Origin: Tetramitus jugosus
Taxonomy: Eukaryota > Heterolobosea > Eutetramitea > Acrasida > Vahlkampfiidae
Assembly: GCA_937625935.1 (NCBI GenBank)
Contig: OW569349.1
Coordinates: 62,001-126,000 of the forward strand
DNA: 64,000 nucleotides
Direction: 5' to 3'
Shown here: piece after piece, positions 19,256 through 29,149 of the stretch
How the letters are laid out: each line of letters begins with the position of its first letter
How positions within the stretch are numbered: the stretch's first letter is position 1
Program-made: the position numbers and the translations under genes
Notes under the pieces: generated by a model
What the model was told of the DNA's origin: nothing
Databases searched by the model: none
The model's input: only the letters and a program-made list of their open reading frames with translations

Positions 19256-19662
19256 TGTCGTGATCCATACATTTCACCGACAACTTTTTCTTTTTGCCGA
19301 TGACAGAAAACACCGCAACCGAATCTGTGTTTGATTCGCCGGTCAGTGTTACCAGTACAATAAATATAGCAGCCTGATAGATTCATTTCAGCTCTCACAA
19401 TGACTCATGCTACCGTACGAAGAGAAATGAGCTCACTTCTGAATTTCCGAACAGGAGATGGGACGGCCTGCTTCTGTAAATGAGTTCCGGCTTGACTTTG
19501 GACAGCTCTCGTCCTTGATTTCTCGCGTTGCCTCTCGAGCCCAATAATTGCACTGGCTCCAAAACAAACGAGAATAATATCAAAACAGGACAGGAGTGAA
19601 TATTATACATAATCTTGAAACAAAGTAACAACACCCGACCGAAACTCAACACCATACATACT
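19256..19662. other. Divergent intergenic region
   Basis: This lies between the SET gene and the PP2C gene starts. A minus-strand open frame runs from within the PP2C first exon into it but has no coding character. No nameable motif was seen. Confidence 0.5.
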
Positions 19663-20985
19663 ATGATAAATTTCGATACCGAAGGAATTTTACTGAAATC
19701 TTTCAATTTTTTTGAACAAGAGATTAAGAAGCACACGACTCGCCTCGTTCCTTCCCATCGACAAAAACAAAAGGATGCCCTGCGGAAGAGACTAGAGAGA
19801 AACAAGATCAAAGATATGAGTGTAGATGTAACGCGAACGGGAAGATGCAAAGGCCAACAATCACCTGTCGACTCTCTATCGCCAGAAGCTTCTGATCGAA
19901 TGTCTTTGGACGGTTCGAGCACCGAAGAAAACTCACTTCGAACGACAACGACCAAGTACGATTCAGAAAAAGAAAATGCACCCCAGAGTAACGATTACAA
20001 GATTTTCACTAGTGCTGCTTTCTCTCCAAAGGTGCCATGCAAGAAGCGTGCTGAGCGATATCGGTTGGATTGTGGAGAAGATGCTTTCTTCGTCTGTCAC
20101 ACATTCCCCCAAAGAGGTGACAATGACGGTACAGAAAGTTTATCTCGCAAACTACCCTCTCGCGTCTGTAGCTTTGGTGTTGCAGATGGAGTAGGAGGTT
20201 ATGCTCTACGGTAAGTGTTTTTAACGATTGTTAATTGTATCTATTATTTTGAACAACCTACTCACTAATCATCTTTATTCCCGCTCTAATTAATCAATGT
20301 CGATATTAACAACAACAGAGGTATTGATCCTTCACTGATGGCTTGGGAAGTGATGCGCCTGTCGAAAAAGTATATTGAAAGAGATCATGAAACATCGTGC
20401 CAGGAAGCCATGGCCTTGGCCTATGATGAAATTATTAAGAATGAATTGGTCCCGTGTGGTGGCACTACCGCACTAGTTCTTTGCATTGACAAACAGTATT
20501 CAGAAGAAGAGAAATCTTCTGAACTTTACTTGACAGCGGCCAACTTGGGTGACAGTTCATTCATGGTCATACGAAAGGGAAAGATTATTCATAGATCATT
20601 CGAACAGACTCATTTCTTCAATTGTCCGTTCCAGTTAACTATGCCTCGGATAGAGACAAATCCTATGCAGGATGATCCTTCGAAAGCAATTGTGCTGGAT
20701 TCGTTCGAGCTACAGAGAGGTGATGTTATCATCTCGTCGACGGACGGATTGACAGACAATGTTTTTGATGAAGATATTGCAGAGATTGTGCATGATATCT
20801 CGAGAGATGCCACAGAGGAGGACTTCTCTGCTCAGATTGCTCGAGAAATCCTTCTGAAAGCGTACAAGAATTCGAGATCAAAGTCTACCGACACACCATT
20901 CTCAAAATATGCAGTAGAATACGGACATGTATATAATGGAGGGAAACGAGACGATATCACCTTAATCGTTGCTCTCATAGCTTGA
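19663..20985 (+). CDS. PTC7: PP2C-type protein phosphatase, PTC7 homologue
   Basis: Two exons are clear: 19663-20210 and 20319-20985, joined across a 108-nt intron with donor GTAAGT and acceptor AACAACAG, restoring GGYALRGIDPSLMAWEVM. The product is 404 residues. The C-terminal 260 residues carry PTC7 signatures: GEDAFFV, FGVADGVGGY with metal-binding Asp, GTTALVL, AANLGDSSFMVI, SSTDGLTDNV with metal-binding Asp, and KRDDITLIVALI with the final metal Asp. The first 140 residues are basic and Ser-rich. PTC7 homologues act mostly in mitochondria on coenzyme Q and related targets, but no obvious presequence is seen. The ATG at 19663 is chosen; the frame extends 16 codons upstream only from TTG. 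Confidence 0.9.
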
Positions 20986-21018
20986 GAGTGAATGAAAATA
21001 CAAGCTTCACTGTTAAAG

Positions 21019-21032
21019 TTTCCCGCGCAAAA
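21019..21032. promoter_or_regulatory. E2F-like site upstream of MKS1
   Basis: TTTCCCGCGCAAAA matches the E2F/DP consensus (TTTSSCGC) in a nearly palindromic form. It lies 62-75 nt upstream of the MKS1 ATG at 21094 and just after the PTC7 stop. Function is inferred from the motif only. Confidence 0.45.
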
Positions 21033-21093
21033 TCAATCTACATTTTCCCTGTTTTTTGTACTCCAAGTTCGCAGACTTTCATCGCATCCGAGC

Positions 21094-23733
21094 ATGAACT
21101 CGACCAACAACAACAATAAAACGAGCTACAATGGTGGTAGTCTCAATGGCTCTGTCCCTAGAATTGAATCCTCTGACCTATTGCGACCAAACTCCTCTTC
21201 TGCCCATGAATCGTCAGTAAAACCAATGGGTCATAATCTCAACAATCTTCTCCAACCGCCGCGGTTGGTCTCGACCAGTGATAATCCACCGAGTAACATC
21301 AATAGTAACACGCCAAACGACATACCTAACACACAGAACAACGAAAACACTACTGCAATAGGACCGGTAAACTACAGACCAGGATACTCGATTCCAACGG
21401 TTGACTTGAGTGGACTAACGGCATTCATTGATGGTTGTTCCTCTGGGATTAGAAATGGATTCAATAATGTTTTCAGTGGAATCGGTGGAAGTTTTATGGG
21501 CATGACTCTGAGGTCTAGTCAACTCATTCAAGGGTTTCAAAGTTTTGCAAATGGCATACACAACGTTACTTCACAGCATGGACTTTCTAATCTATTGTTC
21601 AACCCAAGCTACGACAAACAGAATGACGATTATTCTATGTTTGAAAACTTTTTGATCACGGGTTCCAATTACACAAGCGTTGAATATTACAGTCAGGATC
21701 CCTTTGAGAAGTTAAAGTTCAAAGTTACGATTCGTCCTGTAAGAACTTCAATCCAAATTAAAACCAAAACTACGCGACCACAGGGTGAAGAAGATGAAAT
21801 CACAAGTTCTAGTGAGCTCGATGATGAGGAGAAAGAATGTTCGTTTGTGTTTGGATGGCAACAAAAGGTGTTCAGTCCTCGAGAGCTGGTGAAATACTAT
21901 CTAACTACAGATCCAGAAACAGTGAGAGAGCAGCAATATAGAAGAGAAGTAAAACGCCTGGCGGAGGAATTCGAAGGAGTTACGAACAATTTCGCACAAT
22001 TAAGCCCTTATGCACAAGTCAACAAACAGCTCACAGGCTTTATCACGTATCAACAATCGAAACAGAATGACCAAGAACAAGGTAAAGAAAAGATTAAGCG
22101 TAGAGAATTAGGAAAGATTGAAGAACAATCGAACACCGAGCATAGTTCCGAAGAACCGAAAGAGGAAAATCCTCAATCCAAAGAAATTGCCCAAAGAAAC
22201 ACAGTTTGGGGAGCTAACGGCTTTAAGGACTTGCTAGCTCATCGTCTATCAACGATGACAGACTCTGATGATATAGAGGCAGAAGATATTTTAAAACCAA
22301 TTACTTGCTCTGCCCATTCAAACTATCAGATAGATTCCGATCAGCAATTAAACGACCATCATCCCTCGAGTTATAGGTTGAGAAGGAATGCTGAACGACC
22401 ACGTACTATGAGAATCATGGCCAACTTTGGAAGAGTAATAACCTCCCAAATAGATAACAGGATAGACGATTGGGAAGGGATAGAATATGTGCTATGTATC
22501 ATTAAGGTAATGCCTGATGGGAGTTTTGTAATGAAACCAGGCTTATCAATAGTTCCTAGCTCGTCTGACTACGAACTACTGGAAAGCGAGATACTTAAGA
22601 AAGCAAAGAGACAACAGGATCTCATTAAGAAAATGAATGAGAAGAAGTATGTCTTTAGAGCAAAAAATGGCCAACTTTATGAATACTCTATCAACTTGTT
22701 CAACGAGCACCATCGAGATCTAGAAATCGATAACCAGAGAAAGGAAGTCGTTCAGAAAATGAACGAACGTACCCTGATGATGCGAAGAAACTTGGTTGGA
22801 CAGGAGTTTCAAGATCCACCGAGAAATGGTAACACCAGAATACACTTGTTGGGAGAGATCGTATCAGCGACTAATTTCGAGTCTAAGATAGATGTCCGAT
22901 ATGTTGCCGATATCCCAGAAGGATACATGATGGAAGAACCGGATGGAGAACAACAACTTTGGTCTCACTCTCAAACATCGATACCCTCGAGAGATGAAAG
23001 AGGAGAAAACTTTTACAGTTTTAACCTTCCTTTTGAATTTCATATGAATGCGGCATCTGTGTACCCCGCACCCAAAATATACTTTGAAGTGATGTCTACA
23101 GACTTTTGGAATCGAAGAAGAGTCGAAGGATATGGATATCTAAATGTCCCATCCACTCCTGGCGACTACTCCTTCGAAGTTTCCACATGGAAACCGTCTG
23201 GATCTATCAGAGATAATCTCAGAAGTTACTTCATTGGAGGATCTGCCGAGTTGTCTGATATTTCATACACTGCGGTGCCTAAAAATTTAAAGGATACCTT
23301 CTTAAACAAATTTGGATACGTAACGGAATCAGGAGGGTCAATCCAAATCAAAATACGAGTGATAACACAGTCCGTTCATCCGCGTAAACTATGGCAGTTT
23401 CGTGACTTTGAAGCTTCTCCTGAGTTAGTGGAGAAAACGATGGATCTGGCAATGACTCTCCAAAGTGAAGAACCCCAGAATGAATCTGTGCACGAGCTTT
23501 ATCCAGAACAAGCTAATTCTAACTTTATGGAAGATTATTCATCAAGACTCAGCATTCGAAGACCAAGTGAACATTTGAATGACTTAATTGACGAGGAGGA
23601 TATCCAACAAGATGTCCCAACAATCCCTTCGAAAACAGTGACCGAGGAGGATCAGCCAGCAGAAGAGCGAGTGTACAAGACAACAACATCTCAGGTCAGA
23701 TCAAGACGGAGAAGGCTAAAAACAGGAGACTAA
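21094..23733 (+). CDS. MKS1: MKS1, ciliary transition-zone B9-domain protein
   Basis: The C-terminal part carries an MKS1-type B9 domain: HLLGEIVSATNFE, FYSFNLPFEFHM, YFEVMSTDFWNRRRVEGYGY, YSFEVSTWKPSG, LRSYFIGGSAELSDISY and FGYVTESGGSIQIKIRV align closely with human MKS1. The N-terminal half is Asn/Ser-rich with acidic and basic runs. MKS1 works with B9D1, B9D2 and tectonic proteins in the gate at the base of cilia, so the organism builds flagella. An earlier in-frame ATG at 20992 lies only 6 nt after the PTC7 stop; I prefer 21094 because it leaves room for a 5' leader and because an E2F-like site sits between. The protein from 21094 is 879 residues. Confidence 0.9.
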   Translation: MNSTNNNNKTSYNGGSLNGSVPRIESSDLLRPNSSSAHESSVKPMGHNLNNLLQPPRLVSTSDNPPSNINSNTPNDIPNTQNNENTTAIGPVNYRPGYSIPTVDLSGLTAFIDGCSSGIRNGFNNVFSGIGGSFMGMTLRSSQLIQGFQSFANGIHNVTSQHGLSNLLFNPSYDKQNDDYSMFENFLITGSNYTSVEYYSQDPFEKLKFKVTIRPVRTSIQIKTKTTRPQGEEDEITSSSELDDEEKECSFVFGWQQKVFSPRELVKYYLTTDPETVREQQYRREVKRLAEEFEGVTNNFAQLSPYAQVNKQLTGFITYQQSKQNDQEQGKEKIKRRELGKIEEQSNTEHSSEEPKEENPQSKEIAQRNTVWGANGFKDLLAHRLSTMTDSDDIEAEDILKPITCSAHSNYQIDSDQQLNDHHPSSYRLRRNAERPRTMRIMANFGRVITSQIDNRIDDWEGIEYVLCIIKVMPDGSFVMKPGLSIVPSSSDYELLESEILKKAKRQQDLIKKMNEKKYVFRAKNGQLYEYSINLFNEHHRDLEIDNQRKEVVQKMNERTLMMRRNLVGQEFQDPPRNGNTRIHLLGEIVSATNFESKIDVRYVADIPEGYMMEEPDGEQQLWSHSQTSIPSRDERGENFYSFNLPFEFHMNAASVYPAPKIYFEVMSTDFWNRRRVEGYGYLNVPSTPGDYSFEVSTWKPSGSIRDNLRSYFIGGSAELSDISYTAVPKNLKDTFLNKFGYVTESGGSIQIKIRVITQSVHPRKLWQFRDFEASPELVEKTMDLAMTLQSEEPQNESVHELYPEQANSNFMEDYSSRLSIRRPSEHLNDLIDEEDIQQDVPTIPSKTVTEEDQPAEERVYKTTTSQVRSRRRRLKTGD

Positions 23734-23749
23734 TTACATTGAATGTGCA

Positions 23750-26700
23750 CTATGTATTGGTATTGTGTTTGGTCTTGCTAGCTAGTCCATCATTGAACTT
23801 CTTCATTTGATCTAAGAGATCAGCTACTGCCAGAACCGAATTGGAACCGGAGCCCACGTCATGCATGGGAACAACCACAGTTCGAGGACTAACGTGTCTT
23901 CTTTGCATTTGGACAGTTAAGAACTGAGAACTCAATCTGAGCATATCCTTTTCAATGATTTTGACCTTTTGTAAAATCGAGTTGATTCCGTCAGTTTTCA
24001 CTAACTCTATCTGCTCTGTGAGTTGTGATTGACGCTCTGTAATCTCCCTCATGAAACTGTTCGTAACGGATGAATTGTCTGACGATATGATACCCTCTAG
24101 TATCTTTGACAGACCCTGGAGATGATATTTGGATTCTTCAATTTGAGACAACCTTAAACGAACGTCATTCACAATCTTCTCTTGCAACTCCTCCAAGTTA
24201 TAACCCAAGATGTTCATGAAATTAGATTGATGAATTGGTCTTTGTCCCACATCCAAAAACTCGCGGCCCTTGAATTTCTCTGGAATGATTAGAAGAACCT
24301 TCTCTGGTTCTTGGAATCCATCAATCATTGTCTCTCCTAAATCTTGCACCAGTGTTCTCACTCTTGGTTCTTCTGGCTGACTAAAAATCTGGAGATCTTT
24401 CTCTGATTGTAATGATGACCACGAATCCATTGTGATCAACGTTTGTCCACCATGTGCATATCTTGCCAAACTTGTTGCGCGCTTCACTGTTGCCAACAAT
24501 GTTTTGGAGCTGTGACGTGTGTCTATCGCCATACGACATCTCAACCCTCGGTACAAGTAAACATCACAGAAGCCATCAGATGTCTTACGAGGTGTTAAAT
24601 GAGACTGGGACATTCCATCCAACTTTAGAAGAGTTTCTGGCCAGTCCACTTCAACCAATTTCAAATGAACCATGAGTGAGAATCGAACTGCTTGCTTTGT
24701 TGTTTCGAAACCACAAATAATGGTATCGCTGATGGATGTGACCTTATTGAGGGAGGAAATTGCCTCACCCTTGATCGTTTCTGATAAATATTCCTCTTCC
24801 GTCGCTTTTTGATCAATCAGACTCACTCGATTGAATGCTTGTTTCTTATTCACGCGGAATCCAGTGAGCTCCACTCCTCCACACTGCTTTAAACAGTCTC
24901 TAATTGTTTGATAGTACATCTCCAAGCTAGATACCATATCTTCTTGATTGCCAGACAGACCAAGGTCATATAATTGATTGCTGTCCTGCATATCACAGAA
25001 AGCAATCGTTTTGAATACATCAGTCGCACAATGGTCATCCAACAATGGTACCATATGCTCCAGTGCCTCCTGTCTGCAAATACCAAACTTCTCTGCCCCG
25101 ATAATATCCACAATCTCGTACAGTTGCTCCAATTTTGATTCACTGGCAACTAAACTGTCTTTTAGTTGATCAATGCGCTCTGACAACTCTCCCTTCATTT
25201 GTACAAGGTGTTGAATGAGTCGTTCGGCCTCACTCTTCTCAAACGCGTCATTCAAATCCCTGACCAACTCCACATCATCAATACTGTACGTGCTATTGAC
25301 GCGCTGCACACTGGTTCCATTCCAAAAATCACTCGTCGATCGATCACAGAATGTGGATGGAGTGGCGCGAGGAATCGTAAAGTTGGTCGACGGTGTTGAC
25401 ACACCAGTGAGAGCAGCTGCAGTCGATGGACTGAGAATAAAGCTATCTTCAATGGTTGATCTCCATCCGTCATTCTTCTTTTGCTTCACGACACGGGTGG
25501 ATACTTGAGCACTGGATGCACTCGTTAAAAACGTGGGCAATAGCACCTGAGCGTCCTCCTTGATCACAAAATACGTATTCAAGTGCTTTCTCGTTGCCAA
25601 CAAGGCTTGTTGCTTCAATCTCTCTTGTTCGGGATCATAAATCCACATGCTGTCAACACTGACTCGCAATTTGGCCAACTGGGGAGCTGGAGGAAGCACC
25701 AATTGTGCATCTCCACCACTACTAGTCTCACTTGCATGCAAATGGCCAGTTGTGGACACTGGAAGTTCCACAGGAAAGAGTACAGTACGCTTCAATGATG
25801 CACCTGATTGAATGTACTGATGAATGGCATGCTGTGGCGTAGAATGATAAATGGGACTCTGTTTTTCGAGCTCAATATGTGCATTGGGAGAGAAACTGGT
25901 CGTAAACTCAATCAAATTGGTCACAATGGTTGATATCAATTGGCCATTGTCAGTCGATGAAGGCTATTAAGATATTTTATCAATTGTTGGGTGTCAGTTA
26001 ATAATACAAGGTGTCAAAAAAAGGCGCCAAAAAATTTACGCGCGAAACATCTCAAAGCGGGATTATGTGATGATCAAGAATAGATTGAAATGGACATACG
26101 TTGTGAACATAGAGCTCCAATTGTAACAAGTAATCCTCCAATGGACAAGCATGTATATTCTGAAGTGCATACAAATTCCACTTCAAATGACCCAAAAACT
26201 CTATTCGTTCATTGAATGGCACAATTGCACGCTCTTGTTGAGCAAGCTCTCTTGTGATGATGGATAAGCCATGAGGATTCGATTGTTGCTGTTGTTCTTC
26301 ATTTTGACTACCATTATTGTTGTTGTTCGCAACAGGAAATGACATGTATTGTCTATAGTATTGATCAATGAATTGATAATCGTTTTTCAAGTCCATCCAC
26401 TCTTCTTCATTCATTGAGTTGTTGTTATTGTTTGAATTTTTGTTATCTTGTTGTTGTTGTTGTTGTTGTTCTTGTTCATCATCGTCATCATCATCATTGA
26501 TTGAATTTTGTTGTTGTTGTTGTTGATTGTGTACAGTGAGGTTGGTTGGTGATACTTTTTTGGTACTGCCTTGATAGTCGATTGACAATTGTGTAGATGT
26601 CGATGATGATGATGATGCACTATTGTTGGTTGATTGCTGTTGTTGTTGATGATGGTGGTCATTCTGCTGATTCATACGAATCAAATTTTTCAAACTTCGA

Positions 26701-27110
26701 TTGTTGATTGAATTTTTTCTCTTTTTGAGATTGGCTTGCTGTTGCTGTTCACTTTCATTCGTACTAGTGGTCGTAGCAGTAGCAGTATTACTACTACTTT
26801 GATTATTATTGGCGTTGAGAAAGGGTGATGAAGAAGAAGACAATGGTCTAAAAACTTTCCATTGAATACTGTACTGCTGTTGCTGTTTCTGTTGTTGTGA
26901 TTCGGCGACATCATCCATTGTAAAGTCCTCTAGTGACTCTAATTGAATTTGAAAGAGACACTTTAGTTCATCACCACCATTATTTCCGTTATTACCCACA
27001 CTACTACTACTATTATTGTTGTTCGCTGTGAGAGATTGCTGGTGATGATGATGTTGCATGAAATGATTCATTAGATTTCTGGGTGTAATGGACGCAAGAG
27101 TGGACGTCAT
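23750..27110 (-). CDS. Large low-complexity protein with degenerate class III nucleotide cyclase domain
   Basis: Two exons are proposed: 27110-26100 (337 codons) and 25963-23750 (737 codons), joined in phase 0 by a 136-nt intron with donor AAC|GTATGT and acceptor CTTAATAG; the downstream frame has no ATG near its start, which supports joining. Exon 1 is rich in Gln, Asn, Asp and Ser. Exon 2 has a coiled-coil region, then at about residues 654-850 a cyclase-homology domain: TIAFCDMQDSNQLYD, VTSISDTIICGFETTKQAVRFSLMV, GLRCRMAIDTRH, VKRATSLARYAHGGQTLI. Both metal-binding Asp positions seem kept, but the transition-state Asn and Arg of VNxAxRL read VKRATSL. A further coiled coil (residues ~925-1010) ends the protein. 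Catalysis is doubtful. Confidence 0.72.
26016..26047. promoter_or_regulatory. E2F-like sequences in the presumed intron of the cyclase-like gene
   Basis: On the minus strand this reads TTTCGCGC and then TTTTTTGGCGCC a few bases later, both fitting the E2F core TTTSSCGC. The location inside the proposed intron is unexpected; it may mark an alternative promoter for the downstream part of the gene. Confidence 0.35.
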
Positions 27111-27903
27111 CTCTCTGTAAAGTACTATCGATTGATGATTATGTTTTGTGTTGTTTATGTTTTGTGTCTATCGAGTTGTTGTTCCCTGTCTCTTCCCTTT
27201 AAAAAGTTCTTGTTTTTTATTTATCAATTGATTTTGATGTTGTTTTGGGCCTGTGTTTCGAATCGCCTCTTTTTTTTCCACTTGGTGGTGATGGCTGTTG
27301 ACATGTGACGGGGGCTATTCTCCTTCATGATAATTTATTTATAAAGATAAGAAGGCGAAGATTTCTTTGTAGATTTGGAGGTTGAGAGGAAGTTGGAGGT
27401 TTGTTGTTGGTAAAAACTTTTTATGTTGATACCTCCACGCACAAAATGTACTGGATGCAGCTTCTGACCTCGAGAGCACCAATCCGATTCCCATGAATGC
27501 ATACACAACAAAGTGCAGGGGATTAGCTTTAGTTAATTTGAGACATGATAATAGAAACATTGTTTCTTTCGCTTACGACCATAACCAGAATTTCCACTCC
27601 CAGTTCATCCTCCCCACGGAACGAAATCGCGAATATCTTTCCCAGCTCCAATCATTAAGCACCGACATCACTCGATTATCTCACAGTTGATGATAATTAT
27701 CCTGTAAAATCGAGTCCTCGCATCATTTCATCCGTCCGGAAACTGCGTGAATTGACATATTTGAGGCAATTGTTTCCGGGCAAATCTGACCCTCGTTCCA
27801 CAAAAGGAGCTGTGCCATCGCTCAACAAAACTAGTAGTAAAGCCTCTTATTGGCATCATCAAACAAACGAACGTAACTGGACCAACGCGAACCTACACCT
27901 CCA
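27111..27903. other. Intergenic region with two overlapping open frames
   Basis: The left part is the promoter side of the cyclase-like gene. From 27493 a plus-strand frame of 65 codons starts with ATG (MNAYTTKCRGLALVN). From about 27660 a second plus-strand frame stays open to a TGA overlapping the ATG at 27904 and has coding-like composition (SSPRIISSVRKLRELTYL, then FPGKSDPRSTKGAVPS) but no ATG. They could be exons joined by an unrecognised short intron, or 5' leader of the gene at 27904. Confidence 0.3.
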
Positions 27904-29073
27904 ATGAAATCTAGTACCAATGCACCCTCACAACAAGCTCAGAAAACGCTCTCTTCTGTGAGCAACAACAGCGCCTCAAGTCCTCCAATCGATATGGCAC
28001 AGCAACAACATCACCTAGCAGATACCCAAGTGGGCACTCAACCACAACGACTTGGAACAACAACAGCAGAATGTGGTCCCTCTGACAAACGCTTCTATTC
28101 ATTCTTCTCTTTCAGAGAAAACAGAAAAGAAGGTTCACTTCAACAACAGCAGCAACAATCTCTGAACTACCCGCCTCGTTCGTACGACAATACCTCAACT
28201 TCCTTCATTGCTGACCAACAAAACGGAGACGCAACACCACACTCCAACAACACTGCCCCTCCACGGTTTCTCATTCACAACCACTCTCCCCCTTCATCGA
28301 CGACTGTTGCTGCTGTTTCTTCTCCTTCTTCCTCTGTTGCATCTCGTCAGAACAGCAGCATCAGCAACCAAAATGAAGACCAATTGTCAACCAAGCGAGC
28401 AGGTATTGGTTTTGCTTCTCATTGGAAGATCACCAAGCAACAACGATCAACTAGAACGAGGCGGTCCAAGAATACGACGAGGCTTCCTCCCAGCAACGAC
28501 AACTTTATCCACTACGACATGAGCAACATTTCGAACAACAATACCAGCAGTAATCACTTCAAGGGCGTAGAAGGAAACAACACTAGGAGTAATCCTTCGC
28601 TCTACAACAATAGGATAACAGGAGGAGTAGACGGCGACTCTGTCTCAACAACTACAACATCGACACATTCCCCTGTCGTTGAGCATTCTTCGACACCAAA
28701 TAACACCCAAGGATATCAATCACAGCAGCAGCAGCATGAATCTCAACAGGGTTACATTTATGCTGCAAAAGATCGCTCAAACCCAACATTGAATTCTCCA
28801 CAACAACAGCAAGACCCTTCTCTTGTGCAAAGCCCTTCCCCCACATCATCAACGACGACGTTCAGTGAAGACGAGTTGTATCAGCGAATGTACGAGGAGT
28901 GTTTTCGGAAGCTGGACTCGACTAATTCATTTCACAACATCAGCTATGCAGTCTCTGACACAACAACTTCAAGCACAACAACAACCACTGATACCGTCTC
29001 CGCACCTTCTTTCGTCGCGAGTAAATCGAGAAGAGAACGAACTCAGTTGAAAATAAAGGATTTGCTAAGTTGA
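27904..29073 (+). CDS. Unidentified Ser/Thr/Gln/Asn-rich protein
   Basis: The 389 residues are almost all low complexity (Gln, Ser, Thr, Asn), with two more ordered stretches: a basic patch GIGFASHWKITKQQR followed by RTRRSKNT at about residues 167-190, and a helical C-terminal part FSEDELYQRMYEECFRKLDS at about 320-340, ending in a basic RRERTQLKIKDLL. No domain is recognised. The basic patches could serve nucleic-acid or membrane binding; this is speculation. Confidence 0.6.
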   Translation: MKSSTNAPSQQAQKTLSSVSNNSASSPPIDMAQQQHHLADTQVGTQPQRLGTTTAECGPSDKRFYSFFSFRENRKEGSLQQQQQQSLNYPPRSYDNTSTSFIADQQNGDATPHSNNTAPPRFLIHNHSPPSSTTVAAVSSPSSSVASRQNSSISNQNEDQLSTKRAGIGFASHWKITKQQRSTRTRRSKNTTRLPPSNDNFIHYDMSNISNNNTSSNHFKGVEGNNTRSNPSLYNNRITGGVDGDSVSTTTTSTHSPVVEHSSTPNNTQGYQSQQQQHESQQGYIYAAKDRSNPTLNSPQQQQDPSLVQSPSPTSSTTTFSEDELYQRMYEECFRKLDSTNSFHNISYAVSDTTTSSTTTTTDTVSAPSFVASKSRRERTQLKIKDLLS

Positions 29074-29149
29074 TGACAGGTGCGAGCAGTCAAGCCTCTG
29101 AACATTTAGGAAACAACAACAAGTCATTATTTGTGCAAAAGCAATCATT

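Noticed and set aside
19410-19955. 181-codon minus-strand open frame
   Set aside because: Mostly antisense to PTC7 exon 1, with no domain and an irregular composition.
26280-26930. Short GTT/TTG repeats as a CRISPR or satellite array
   Set aside because: They are in-frame poly-Gln/Asn codons of a coding exon in a eukaryotic genome, without unique spacers.
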